Shown here: piece after piece, positions 1 to 7,710 of the stretch
How the letters are laid out: each line of letters opens with the position of its first letter
Numbering within the stretch: position 1 is the first letter of the stretch
Assembly (NCBI GenBank): GCA_020354085.1
Contig: CP070641.1
Coordinates: forward strand, 1,623,079-1,653,535
Direction of reading: 5' to 3'
Length of the DNA: 30,457 nt
DNA from: Pseudomonadota bacterium
GTDB taxonomy: Bacteria > Pseudomonadota > Gammaproteobacteria > Acidiferrobacterales > Sulfurifustaceae
The notes under the pieces: model-generated
The model's database searches: none
Told to the model about the DNA's origin: nothing
What the model saw: the letters and a program-made list of their open reading frames with translations, nothing else
Position numbers and translations under genes: made by a program

Positions 1-2907
1 ATCTGTCGAGTCTTGGTGGACCGCGCCGAATACCCCATGGTGTGGATCGGTATCGCCGACTGGGCGAACGGTGAGTTGCGCCATGCCGCCTCGGCGGGGA
101 TGGCCGACGCGTTCTTGGCCAAAGTACGCGTGCGCTGTGACGACACGCCAGAAGGACGTGGGGCTCTCGGCACTGCAGTGCGCACCGGAAAGCCAACGGT
201 GATTCACGACACCGAATCCGATCCGCGCTATTTGCCTTGGCGCGAGGCGACCCGCGAATTGGGGTTTCGCTCCGTGCTCGGCTTGCCGCTCGTGGTCGGC
301 AGCGAGATCATCGGCGCGATTGGGGTCTACGCGACTAAGCCCAATGTTTTCGACGACGAAGAAGTCGCGCTGTTGGCGCGTTTGGCCGAGAACGTTGGCT
401 ACAAACTCCTGACGCTCGAGCAGGCGGATGAGCACCACCGGGCGTTGCAGGCGATGCGCGACAGCGACGCGATGCTGACCAAGGCGCAAGAGGTGGCACG
501 GCTGGGTAGTTGGATCTGGGATTTCGAAGCCAATCAGATCCAGTGGTCACCGCAAACCTATCGCCTGCATGGAATCGAGCCGTCACCCAACGTCGATATC
601 TGGGCCGTGATCGAACGCAGCGTGCATCCGGACGACAAGGCGCTGGTGAAAGAGAGCATTGCCAGCGCCGCCACCAAGGGGGTATCGATGCCGATCGAAT
701 ACCGCCTGGTGTGGCCGGACGGCAGTGAACATATCGTTTGGGGCGAGGGCGAGCTGTTGCACGACGAAGCTGGCCGGCCCGTACGCATGTATGGAGTGTT
801 GCAGGACATCACCGAGCGCCGGCGCGCGGAACAAAGCCTAAACGAAAGCCAGCGTTTTGCGGCGCGCATCGCTGCAGCTTCGCCCGCGCTCATCTACGTG
901 TTCGACTTGCTGAAGCAGCACACTGTCTATATTAATCGCCCGCTGGCCGAGTCGCTGGGCTACACGCCGGATGAGGTCGAGGCATTCGGCGATGATGCGC
1001 TCGTCAAGCTCCTGCACCCGCGCAATCGCGCCGAGATGCCGAAACTGCTGGCGCACTGGGACACGGCCAAGGACGGTGAGGTGCACCAGACCGAGTACCG
1101 CCTGCGGCACCGCGACGGGACTTGGCATTGGTTTCTCGGCCACGACTCGGTGTTCGCGCGCGACGCCGCGGGGCGCGTGCAACAGATACTCGGTACCGCG
1201 CAAGACATCACCACCCGCAAGCAAGTCGAAGACACCATGCGCAAGCTGTCGAGCGCGGTGGCGCAGACCGCAGATTCGGTCATGATCACCGACCGACGCG
1301 GCATCATCGAGTACGTGAACGGCGCCTACGAGCGGACCACCGGGTTCCGCCACGAGGAAGTCGTGGGGCGGCGGCCCAACCTGGTCAAGTCCGGCCGCCA
1401 TGATCCGGAATTCTATGAGGAGCTTTGGCAGACGATCCTGGGCGGCCAGGTGTTCAGCGAAGTGTTCATCAACCGCCGCAAGGATGGATCACTGTACTAC
1501 GAGGAGAAGACCATCACGCCGCTCAAGAACGAGCGCGGCGTGATTACCCATTTCATTTCCACCGGCAAGGACATCACTGAGCGCATGCAGGTGCAGGAGC
1601 AGCTCCAGTACCTGGCGCACCACGACGATCTCACGCGCCTGCCAAACCGGGTGCTCTTGCTCGACCGCCTCAAACAGGCACTCATTCGCGGCCACTTCCA
1701 CAATCGTATTCTGGCGGTGTTGTTTCTCGACCTCGACCATTTCAAGAACATCAACGACACGCTCGGTCACAACGTGGGCGACAAATTCCTCGAGGTCTTG
1801 GCCAAACGCCTGGTCAATTGCGTGCGTGAGGGCGACACCGTGGCCCGGCTCGGTGGCGACGAGTTCGCGATCCTGCTCGAAGACATCGCGCAGGTCGAAG
1901 ACATCTCGATGGTGGCGCGCAAGATTCTCGACTCGTTCGCGACTCCATTCGAGATCGATGGCCACGAGCTTTTCATCACCACCAGCATCGGCGTGAGTCT
2001 TTTTCCCAACGACGGACACGATGGCCATTCACTGCTCAAGAACGCCGATACCGCGATGTACAAGGCCAAGGAGCTCGGACGCAACAATTTCCAGTTTTAC
2101 TCGGTCGACATGAGCGCGCGCGCCTTCGAGCGCCTGATGCTGGAGACCCACCTGCGCCATGCGCTGACGCGCGAGCAGTTCGTGTTGTACTACCAACCGC
2201 AGGTGGATATCGCGAGCGGGCGCATTATCGGCGTGGAGGCCTTGATCCGCTGGCGTCACCCCGAGTTCGGCTTGCTCGCGCCACCGCAGTTCATTGCGCT
2301 GGCCGAGGACACCGGGCTTATCGTGCCGATTGGCGATTGGGCGGCATCGACCGCTTGTCGGCAGGCGAGCGCCTGGCGCGCCGCGGGGCTGGGTGACATT
2401 CGGGTGGCAGTGAACCTGTCGGCGCGCCAATTTACCGAGGCCGATTTCGTCGAGCGTATGCGCGCAATCATCGAAAGCGGCGGCAGCGACGGCCAGTCGC
2501 TGGAACTCGAATTCACCGAAGGCGCGATCATGAAGAACGCGCCCCACACGATCGAGAAGCTGCGCAGCTTGAGCGAGTTGGGCGTGCGTTTTGCAATCGA
2601 TGACTTTGGTACCGGTTATTCCTCGCTGAGCTACCTCTCGCGGTTTCCAATTCACACGCTCAAGATCGACAAGTCTTTCATCCGCAACGCCTTGACCGAC
2701 CGCAGCGATGCCGAGATCGTCAAGACCATCATCGCCATGGCTCACACACTGGAACTCACGGTGATCGCCGAAGGGGTGGAAGAGCGTACGCAGCTCGATT
2801 TTCTGCGCGCCCTGGGCTGTGACGCCATGCAGGGGAACTACTTCAGTCGGCCGCTCCCGGCCGAGGATTTGACGCGGCTGCTAACCGAGGGCAAGACCCT
2901 CGCTTGA
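1..2907 (+). CDS. GAF-PAS-PAS-PAS-GGDEF-EAL cyclic-di-GMP signalling protein (5' end outside window)
   Basis: The frame is open from base 1 and already encodes a GAF domain there (ICRVLVDRAEYPMVWIGIAD), so the true start lies upstream and the TTG at 13 is not a real start. Domains in order, counted from base 13: GAF (about 1-135), three PAS/PAC units (about 150-270, 285-405, 410-535), GGDEF (about 540-700) and EAL (about 715-960). The GGDEF core reads ARLGGDEFAILL and has an RxxD inhibitory site (REGD) five residues upstream. The EAL domain keeps GVEALIRW, DDFGTGYSSL, KIDKSFI and VIAEGVE, so both diguanylate cyclase and phosphodiesterase activities look intact. It is cytoplasmic as far as visible, with no membrane segment in the part seen. 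The input signal is unknown. It lies outside the denitrification block, and only a second GGDEF protein at the far end suggests any link. Confidence 0.95.
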   Translation: MCRVLVDRAEYPMVWIGIADWANGELRHAASAGMADAFLAKVRVRCDDTPEGRGALGTAVRTGKPTVIHDTESDPRYLPWREATRELGFRSVLGLPLVVGSEIIGAIGVYATKPNVFDDEEVALLARLAENVGYKLLTLEQADEHHRALQAMRDSDAMLTKAQEVARLGSWIWDFEANQIQWSPQTYRLHGIEPSPNVDIWAVIERSVHPDDKALVKESIASAATKGVSMPIEYRLVWPDGSEHIVWGEGELLHDEAGRPVRMYGVLQDITERRRAEQSLNESQRFAARIAAASPALIYVFDLLKQHTVYINRPLAESLGYTPDEVEAFGDDALVKLLHPRNRAEMPKLLAHWDTAKDGEVHQTEYRLRHRDGTWHWFLGHDSVFARDAAGRVQQILGTAQDITTRKQVEDTMRKLSSAVAQTADSVMITDRRGIIEYVNGAYERTTGFRHEEVVGRRPNLVKSGRHDPEFYEELWQTILGGQVFSEVFINRRKDGSLYYEEKTITPLKNERGVITHFISTGKDITERMQVQEQLQYLAHHDDLTRLPNRVLLLDRLKQALIRGHFHNRILAVLFLDLDHFKNINDTLGHNVGDKFLEVLAKRLVNCVREGDTVARLGGDEFAILLEDIAQVEDISMVARKILDSFATPFEIDGHELFITTSIGVSLFPNDGHDGHSLLKNADTAMYKAKELGRNNFQFYSVDMSARAFERLMLETHLRHALTREQFVLYYQPQVDIASGRIIGVEALIRWRHPEFGLLAPPQFIALAEDTGLIVPIGDWAASTACRQASAWRAAGLGDIRVAVNLSARQFTEADFVERMRAIIESGGSDGQSLELEFTEGAIMKNAPHTIEKLRSLSELGVRFAIDDFGTGYSSLSYLSRFPIHTLKIDKSFIRNALTDRSDAEIVKTIIAMAHTLELTVIAEGVEERTQLDFLRALGCDAMQGNYFSRPLPAEDLTRLLTEGKTLA

Positions 2908-2976
2908 GGCGCACGGTCAGCCGCCCGCCGCCCGCAGTGACCACGGTGAAGACGGCTAAGGGCGCGTGAAGACGTT

Positions 2977-3017
2977 GCGAGGAGAGTCCTGCCCAGTAGG
3001 GCCGTCCTTTCTCTCGC
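2977..3017. terminator. Possible bidirectional stem-loop between convergent genes
   Basis: The outer arms GCGAG and CTCGC enclose an inner GCCC-agta-GGGC stem, and the hairpin sits between two converging genes. Pairing between the two stems is imperfect. Only a short T-rich stretch lies on the descending arm, so terminator function is a weak inference. Confidence 0.3.
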
Positions 3018-3074
3018 GGCTATTTCTACGCGCCACCGTTGTCGGCGCCATCAAGGGATTTGGTTACGCCGCGA

Positions 3075-4109
3075 TCATGCCCGGCGCAGGTGATGGTTCA
3101 GGTAGAGCGCGGCCGTGAATAGCAGCAGCGCGCCGCCCTGGTGCGCGGCGCCGAGCCACACCGGCACCACCAAGACCAGCGTGGCGATGCCGAGTACGAC
3201 TTGCAACGCGAGCGTCGCGAGCAGCAGATGAAACGCGATTCGCGCTGTCCCGTGGGCGACGGGCCGCGCGCGCCACCAATAAGCCACCACCACCGCGATA
3301 ACGACGTAGGCCAGCAGGCGGTGATTGAACTGCACAGTGGCGACATTTTCGAAGAGGTTCACCCACCACGGTTCCAGCGCGAGCAATCCGGGCGGCGCGA
3401 ATTGTCCCGCCATGAGCGGGAAGGTGTTGAAGACGAACCCCGCCTTGGTGCCGGCGACGAAGGCCCCGCTCAAGATCATCAGAAAGATGATGGCGGTCGT
3501 GAAAATCCCAAAACCGCGCAATCGCGCGCGTGTCTCTTGGTTTTCCGCTGGGCGTGGCATGAGCAGGCCGAGCGCCACCCACAGCATGTATCCATAGATA
3601 GCGACCGCAAGCGCCAAGTGCGCGGTGAGTCGGTAGGGGCTCACGCGCGGTACGTCGACCAGGCCACTCGCCACCATCAACCAGCCCATAAGCCCCTGGA
3701 GTCCACCCAGGACGAAGAGGCCCACGAGTTTCGGCGCCAGTGGCCGCTCGATCTGTTTGCGCACGAGGAAGTAGAGAAACGGCAGCAGGAATGCCACGCC
3801 AATCAAACGGCCGAGTAGCCGATGCAGGTATTCAAGCCAAAAAATCCCCTTGAAACCTTCCAAGTCCATGCCGACGTTGACTTTTTGGTACTCAGGCGTC
3901 TGTTGGTACTTCTCGAACAGGGTCTGCCAGTCGGCCTCGGTTAATGGCGGGATTGTGCCTATCAAAGGCTGCCATTCAACGATCGAAAGGCCGGAACGCG
4001 TGAGCCGCGTCACGCCCCCCAGCACTACCATGGCGAAGAGGAGGGCGCAGACGATGAGCAGCCAGGCGGCGATGCGGCGATTGACGGCGGACGGCGTGGT
4101 CGAATTCAT
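3075..4109 (-). CDS. ctaA: Heme A synthase, CtaA/Cox15 type
   Basis: This 344-residue integral membrane protein oxidises the C8 methyl of heme O to make heme A. About eight hydrophobic segments are visible. The four conserved heme-binding histidines are H96 (LEYLHRLLGR), H164 (RLTAHLALA), H263 (VQFNHRLLAY) and H323 (GAAHQGG). It lacks the extracytoplasmic Cys pair of the Bacillus type, so it belongs to the proteobacterial/mitochondrial (type 2) class. It is transcribed away from the heme-copper reductase operon, and the 230-nt divergent region contains an FNR/DNR-type box. With ctaB on the other side of that operon, heme A is probably made for this or another heme-copper enzyme. The start has no strong Shine-Dalgarno sequence but gives the normal N-terminal cytoplasmic tail. 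Confidence 0.93.
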   Translation of the reverse strand: MNSTTPSAVNRRIAAWLLIVCALLFAMVVLGGVTRLTRSGLSIVEWQPLIGTIPPLTEADWQTLFEKYQQTPEYQKVNVGMDLEGFKGIFWLEYLHRLLGRLIGVAFLLPFLYFLVRKQIERPLAPKLVGLFVLGGLQGLMGWLMVASGLVDVPRVSPYRLTAHLALAVAIYGYMLWVALGLLMPRPAENQETRARLRGFGIFTTAIIFLMILSGAFVAGTKAGFVFNTFPLMAGQFAPPGLLALEPWWVNLFENVATVQFNHRLLAYVVIAVVVAYWWRARPVAHGTARIAFHLLLATLALQVVLGIATLVLVVPVWLGAAHQGGALLLFTAALYLNHHLRRA

Positions 4110-4237
4110 AAGCTTTTCGTTTAAGTCGGGGCGTTGGTGTTTTTGGCCGGCGGGATAATAAGCGACCCCCCGGCGTGGCGATAGCGGCGCGGAGTAGGTC
4201 GTTGACCGACTATGTTGCGTCGGCCGCCTGCGGCAAT

Positions 4238-4251
4238 TTGACTCAGGTCAA
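4238..4251. promoter_or_regulatory. FNR/DNR-type operator (TTGAC-N4-GTCAA), divergent ctaA / NOR operon
   Basis: This is a perfect palindrome, TTTGACtcagGTCAAA including flanks (4237-4252), matching the FNR/DNR/NNR family consensus. The hexamer TTACAT at 4274-4279 begins 22 nt after the box, which is the place expected for a -10 element when the regulator sits at -41.5. The box is 88 nt upstream of the first plus-strand gene and 128 nt from ctaA on the other strand. It most likely drives the plus-strand operon under low oxygen or NO. Control of ctaA is possible but the minus-strand -10 is poor. Confidence 0.8.
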
Positions 4252-4339
4252 ATGATTCGCTCAGGAAATCCGCTTACATGATGCCACCGCGCGGAGCCTG
4301 TCCGCACGGTCGTCAGCGAACTCGAACAAGGAGGAGAAA

Positions 4340-4504
4340 ATGGCCCCGCCTGGCAAAGAAGATACAAATGACGAGCGCATCCCGTTCATGCAGCGTCTGC
4401 TCGACAATCCTTTCTTGTTGTTGTTTCTCGGCGTGGCGATGCCCGCCATCCTTTATCTGATCTGGGGGATCATGGAGATCATCCAGATCCCTGTCGCACG
4501 TTGA
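4340..4504 (+). CDS. 54-residue single-helix membrane protein, first gene of the NOR operon
   Basis: A small ORF with an excellent ribosome site (AGGAGG, then GAAA before the ATG) ends 11 nt before the CuA subunit gene. The product has a charged, hydrophilic N-terminus (about 20 residues), one hydrophobic helix (about residues 25-47, with FLLLFLGVAMPAILYLIWGI) and a short tail. Small hydrophobic ORFs are typical companions of ba3/B-family heme-copper subunits, such as subunit IIa of the Thermus ba3 oxidase, and a small orf1 accompanies norS-norY in ammonia oxidisers. I infer a structural or assembly subunit of the reductase. There is no sequence motif that proves function. Confidence 0.75.
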   Translation: MAPPGKEDTNDERIPFMQRLLDNPFLLLFLGVAMPAILYLIWGIMEIIQIPVAR

Positions 4505-4515
4505 GGGGGTGAGCC

Positions 4516-5067
4516 ATGGCCGTTACTCCTCCTGAATCACGCGTTTGGTGGAAAGAGCCGGTCGCCAAGATCGAGCTCACTTGGGTCATCATCGCCTTCC
4601 TGTGGGGCTTGGTGATGTTCTTCATGATGATCTACTGGCATGTAGTCGGCGAGCAGAACATCTCAAACGAGGCCTACCGCATCGACGCCGAGACCTTCAC
4701 CAAGAAGACTCAGGCGATGGTCGATCAGCACACGGTCGGCCAGCGCAAGGCCCGCAATAGCGACCGCGAAGTGCCGGTCGTGGCGCCGCCGCCCGGCTCC
4801 GATGTGTACCTGATCGGGCGCCTGTGGGAATGGTGGCCGATCCTGCAACTGCAGAAGGGTAAGAGCTATCGGCTGCACGTGGCATCGGTTGATTGGCAGC
4901 ACGGCCTGTCGCTGCAACCGGTCAATATCAATCTCCAAGTCCACCCAGGCTATGAAATGGTGACCACCATCACGCCGCGCGACAAGGGCGAGTTCACCGT
5001 GGTGTGCAATGAGTACTGCGGCATTGGGCATCACCTGATGCTTGGCAAGATTCTGGTGGTCGACTAA
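4516..5067 (+). CDS. norS: CuA-containing subunit II of a heme-copper nitric oxide reductase (NorS-like)
   Basis: The product is 183 residues with one N-terminal membrane helix (about 22-44) and a periplasmic cupredoxin domain. The binuclear CuA site is complete: H129, then C164-x-E166-x-C168-x3-H172-x2-M175 (core CNEYCGIGHHLM). A single helix is the B-family (ba3-like) arrangement; aa3 subunit II normally has two. It would accept electrons from periplasmic cytochrome c or cupredoxin and pass them to subunit I. The gene starts 11 nt after the small membrane gene and ends 11 nt before subunit I, each with a strong purine-rich ribosome site, so the three genes are almost certainly co-transcribed. 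The name norS is inferred from gene order and the subunit I active site. An oxidase subunit II is the alternative. Confidence 0.8.
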   Translation: MAVTPPESRVWWKEPVAKIELTWVIIAFLWGLVMFFMMIYWHVVGEQNISNEAYRIDAETFTKKTQAMVDQHTVGQRKARNSDREVPVVAPPPGSDVYLIGRLWEWWPILQLQKGKSYRLHVASVDWQHGLSLQPVNINLQVHPGYEMVTTITPRDKGEFTVVCNEYCGIGHHLMLGKILVVD

Positions 5068-5078
5068 AGGGGGCAATC

Positions 5079-6761
5079 ATGGCTACTGCATCGGATTTCC
5101 GTACTTGCCCCACCACGGGGCTCAAGGTCCACTCGGCGGCCGAGAACCTGATCAAAGCCAACGCGGTCGTGGCGGTGGTGTTCCTCGCGATCGGCGGGCT
5201 GTTCGGTCTGCTCGCCGCGCTGACCCGCTGGCAGGCGGTGCACATCCTGCCAGCGGATTGGTTCTACCTGGCGCTCACCGCGCACGGGTTGGACGCGCTG
5301 CTGGTGTGGATCATCTTCTTCGAGATGGCGGTGCTGTACTTCGCATCCGCGATCCTGCTCAACTCGCGGCTCGCCGCGCCCAAGGTCGGTTGGGCGGCGT
5401 TTTGGTTGATGCTTATCGGGGCGCTGGTGGTGAACGTCGCGGTGCTGCAAGGCGGGTCGTCGGTGATGTTCACCTCCTACGTGCCGATGAAAGCGGCGCC
5501 ACACTTCTATCTGGGGCTTATTGTGTTCGCGGTCGGGGCGCTACTGGGGTGCGGCGTGTTTTTTGGCACGCTGGTCATCGCCAAGGAGGAAAAGACCTAC
5601 CAAGGATCGATTCCGCTCGTCACCTTCGGCGCGGTCACCGCGGCGGTAATTGCGGTTTTCACCATCGCCTCGGGGGCGATCATTCTGATTCCGACCTTCC
5701 TGTGGTCGATCGGGTGGATCAGCAACATCGACACCCTCATGTACAAGTTGGTGTGGTGGGCCATGGGCCATAGTTCGCAGCAGATCAATGTCTCGGCGCA
5801 CGTGGCCGTGTGGTACGCCATCGCCGCCTTGGTGTTGGGCGCCAAGCCTATCTCCGAGAAGATCTCGCGTGTGGCGTTCTTGTTCTACATCCTGTTCTTG
5901 CAGCTCGCCTCCGCGCACCATCTGCTCGCCGAGCCCGGGCTGTCGAGCGAGTGGAAGATCTTCAACACCAGTTATGCCATGTATCTAGCGGTGTTGGGCT
6001 CGATGATTCACGGCATGACGGTGCCGGGCTCGATCGAGGCGGCGCAGCGCGCCAAGGGTTACACCAAGGGCATCTTCGAGTGGCTGCGCAAGGCACCGTG
6101 GGGCAACCCGGCGTTCTCCGGTATGTTCATGTCGCTCGTGATGTTCGGTTTCATCGGCGGCATCTCCGGTGTGGTGCTCGGGACCGAGCAGATCAACGTC
6201 ATGATGCACAACACGCTGTACGTGCCGGGTCACTTCCACGGCACGGTGGTGGCCGGCACTACTTTGGCGTTCATGGCCATCACCTACCTGGTCGTCCCGC
6301 TCATTTTCCGACGACATATCATGTTCCCGGGGCTGGCCAAGATTCAGCCGTATCTGTTCGGCATCGGAGTGCTGGGTCTGTCGGTGTTCATGATGGGCGC
6401 GGGTACGCTCGGCGTATCGCGCCGGCATTGGGATATAAGCTTCGCCGATGCGGCGCTGTCGTTCGACTATCCACCGGCGGCCTTCCTGATGATGACGCTG
6501 AACGGTATCTCGGGGATCTTGGCCGCGCTCGGTGGCTTGGCGTACATCGTGGTCGTGGTCGCGTCGGTGCTATTCGGCAAACGCGTCGAGGGCAAGATCG
6601 AGCTCGGCAGCGGGGCGGGCGCGGCGGTGGCCAAGTACGGCAGCGCCGGCACGCTCAAGATACCTGGCACCGCGGTGCTGGTAGCAGTGTTCTTCACCTG
6701 CTTCGTGCTGTACTACTTCGTCAACTGGAAGTACCTGTCCGAGCTTTGGCCCATGAAGTGA
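5079..6761 (+). CDS. norY: B-family-like heme-copper subunit I with Gln replacing the catalytic Tyr; probable nitric oxide reductase (NorY-like)
   Basis: This 560-residue protein has about 13 hydrophobic helices. Metal ligands are complete: low-spin heme H69 (TAHGLDALL) and H387; high-spin heme H385 (VPGHFHGT); CuB H231, H280 and H281 (ASAHHLL). The VMMHNTLYVPGHFH stretch is ba3/B-family in character. In oxygen reductases the CuB helix reads HPxVY, with the Tyr four residues after His cross-linked to it. Here the helix reads H231-SSQQ, so position +4 is Gln235. That Tyr is needed for O-O cleavage in A- and B-family oxidases, and its loss is a hallmark of NO-reducing members of the superfamily. 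With two nirS genes nearby and orf1/CuA-subunit/SenC neighbours as in norSY clusters, NO to N2O reduction is the most likely reaction. The eNOR family is an alternative, and automated tools will probably call it cytochrome oxidase. Confidence 0.72.
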   Translation: MATASDFRTCPTTGLKVHSAAENLIKANAVVAVVFLAIGGLFGLLAALTRWQAVHILPADWFYLALTAHGLDALLVWIIFFEMAVLYFASAILLNSRLAAPKVGWAAFWLMLIGALVVNVAVLQGGSSVMFTSYVPMKAAPHFYLGLIVFAVGALLGCGVFFGTLVIAKEEKTYQGSIPLVTFGAVTAAVIAVFTIASGAIILIPTFLWSIGWISNIDTLMYKLVWWAMGHSSQQINVSAHVAVWYAIAALVLGAKPISEKISRVAFLFYILFLQLASAHHLLAEPGLSSEWKIFNTSYAMYLAVLGSMIHGMTVPGSIEAAQRAKGYTKGIFEWLRKAPWGNPAFSGMFMSLVMFGFIGGISGVVLGTEQINVMMHNTLYVPGHFHGTVVAGTTLAFMAITYLVVPLIFRRHIMFPGLAKIQPYLFGIGVLGLSVFMMGAGTLGVSRRHWDISFADAALSFDYPPAAFLMMTLNGISGILAALGGLAYIVVVVASVLFGKRVEGKIELGSGAGAAVAKYGSAGTLKIPGTAVLVAVFFTCFVLYYFVNWKYLSELWPMK

Positions 6762-6773
6762 TGATGGCGAGCC

Positions 6774-6818
6774 GCGGTCACGGTCGGCCAAACGTGTTGT
6801 ACCGCCGGCCGTGGTCGC
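6774..6818 (+). other. Intercistronic stem-loop between subunit I and ctaB
   Basis: The arms 6774-6788 and 6804-6818 pair over 15 bp with three G·U wobbles and no mismatch, around a 15-nt loop. It lies just after the subunit I stop and about 18 nt before the ctaB start. No T-run follows, so differential mRNA stability or processing is more likely than termination. Confidence 0.55.
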
Positions 6819-6836
6819 AAGGAGAGGGTATCGCCC

Positions 6837-7706
6837 ATGAAAGACACGGTTAAGCTTCTCTATTCGGTCGCCAAGCTGCGCATCGGTTTCGCGATCATGC
6901 TGTCGGCACTCGCCGGGCTCGCGGTCGCGCCGGGCGTCAAACCGGGTGGCTGGCAGATATTCGCGCTCGCCTTGGCGGTGTTGCTGTCATCCGGCGCCGC
7001 CGGCGCGTTCAATCAGTTCGCCGAGCGCGATCTCGACGCGCGCATGGCGCGCACGCGTAGCCGCCCGTTCGTAACCGGCCGCTTCATGGCGAGCAGCTAC
7101 TGGCTTGCTGCGATCGGCATGGTGTTGGCGGCGGCGGTGGCTGGCGCCGCTCTGGCGACCAACTTGACGGCCGCGCTCTACGTGTTCTTGGGCGCCTTCA
7201 CCTATGGCGTGGTGTATACGGTGTGGCTCAAGCGTCGCACGTCGCTCAATATCGTAATCGGCGGGTTGGCCGGCAGTTTCGCGGTGCTGGCCGGCGCCGC
7301 GGCGGTGAATCCAAGCATCGCGACCGCGCCGCTCATCCTCGCGGTGGTGTTGTTCCTATGGACACCGCCGCACTTCTGGAGCCTGGCCTGGGTGTATCGT
7401 GATGACTACGCGCAGGCCGGCGTGCCGATGCTCCCCGTTGTGGCGAGCGAGGCGACCACCGCGCGCATAATCTTTGCGCATACGCTGTTGCTGGTGACGT
7501 TGTCCTTGTTGCCAGCGGCGTTCGGCATGGGCTGGATCTATCTCCTTGGTGCAGCGAGCGGCGGGGCGTATTTCCTCGTCATGAGCTGGCGCCTATTGCG
7601 CGCCCCCTCGCGCGCCGCGGCGGGCGCCAATTTTCGCGCGTCCCTGGTGCAGCTGTCTTTGCTGCTGCTGGCCGCGATCCTCGATGCCGCCGTGCTCGGC
7701 AGCTAG
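6837..7706 (+). CDS. ctaB: Protoheme IX farnesyltransferase (heme O synthase)
   Basis: This 289-residue UbiA-family prenyltransferase farnesylates heme B to give heme O, the substrate of CtaA. The first Asp-rich prenyl-diphosphate site reads N59-QFAERDLDARMARTRSRP, the family pattern (N…D.D…M.RT..RP). The second conserved loop is seen in WVYRDDYAQAGVPMLP, and about eight to nine hydrophobic helices are present. The ribosome site is AGGAG about 12 nt before ATG. Placement between the NOR-like catalytic subunit and senC implies that the reductase uses heme O or A, unlike cNOR and qNOR, which use only heme b (plus heme c in cNOR). That link is inference from context. Confidence 0.93.
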   Translation: MKDTVKLLYSVAKLRIGFAIMLSALAGLAVAPGVKPGGWQIFALALAVLLSSGAAGAFNQFAERDLDARMARTRSRPFVTGRFMASSYWLAAIGMVLAAAVAGAALATNLTAALYVFLGAFTYGVVYTVWLKRRTSLNIVIGGLAGSFAVLAGAAAVNPSIATAPLILAVVLFLWTPPHFWSLAWVYRDDYAQAGVPMLPVVASEATTARIIFAHTLLLVTLSLLPAAFGMGWIYLLGAASGGAYFLVMSWRLLRAPSRAAAGANFRASLVQLSLLLLAAILDAAVLGS

Positions 7707-7710
7707 ACAG

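Noticed and set aside
5079..6761. Reading subunit I as a ba3-type cytochrome c oxidase
   Set aside because: The HPxVY active-site Tyr is missing (H231-SSQQ), there is no subunit III, and the context is denitrification. Kept only as an alternative.
5810..6853. Second plus-strand frame (347 codons) inside subunit I
   Set aside because: It overlaps the catalytic subunit in another frame, with Arg/Gly/His-rich low-complexity translation; not a gene.
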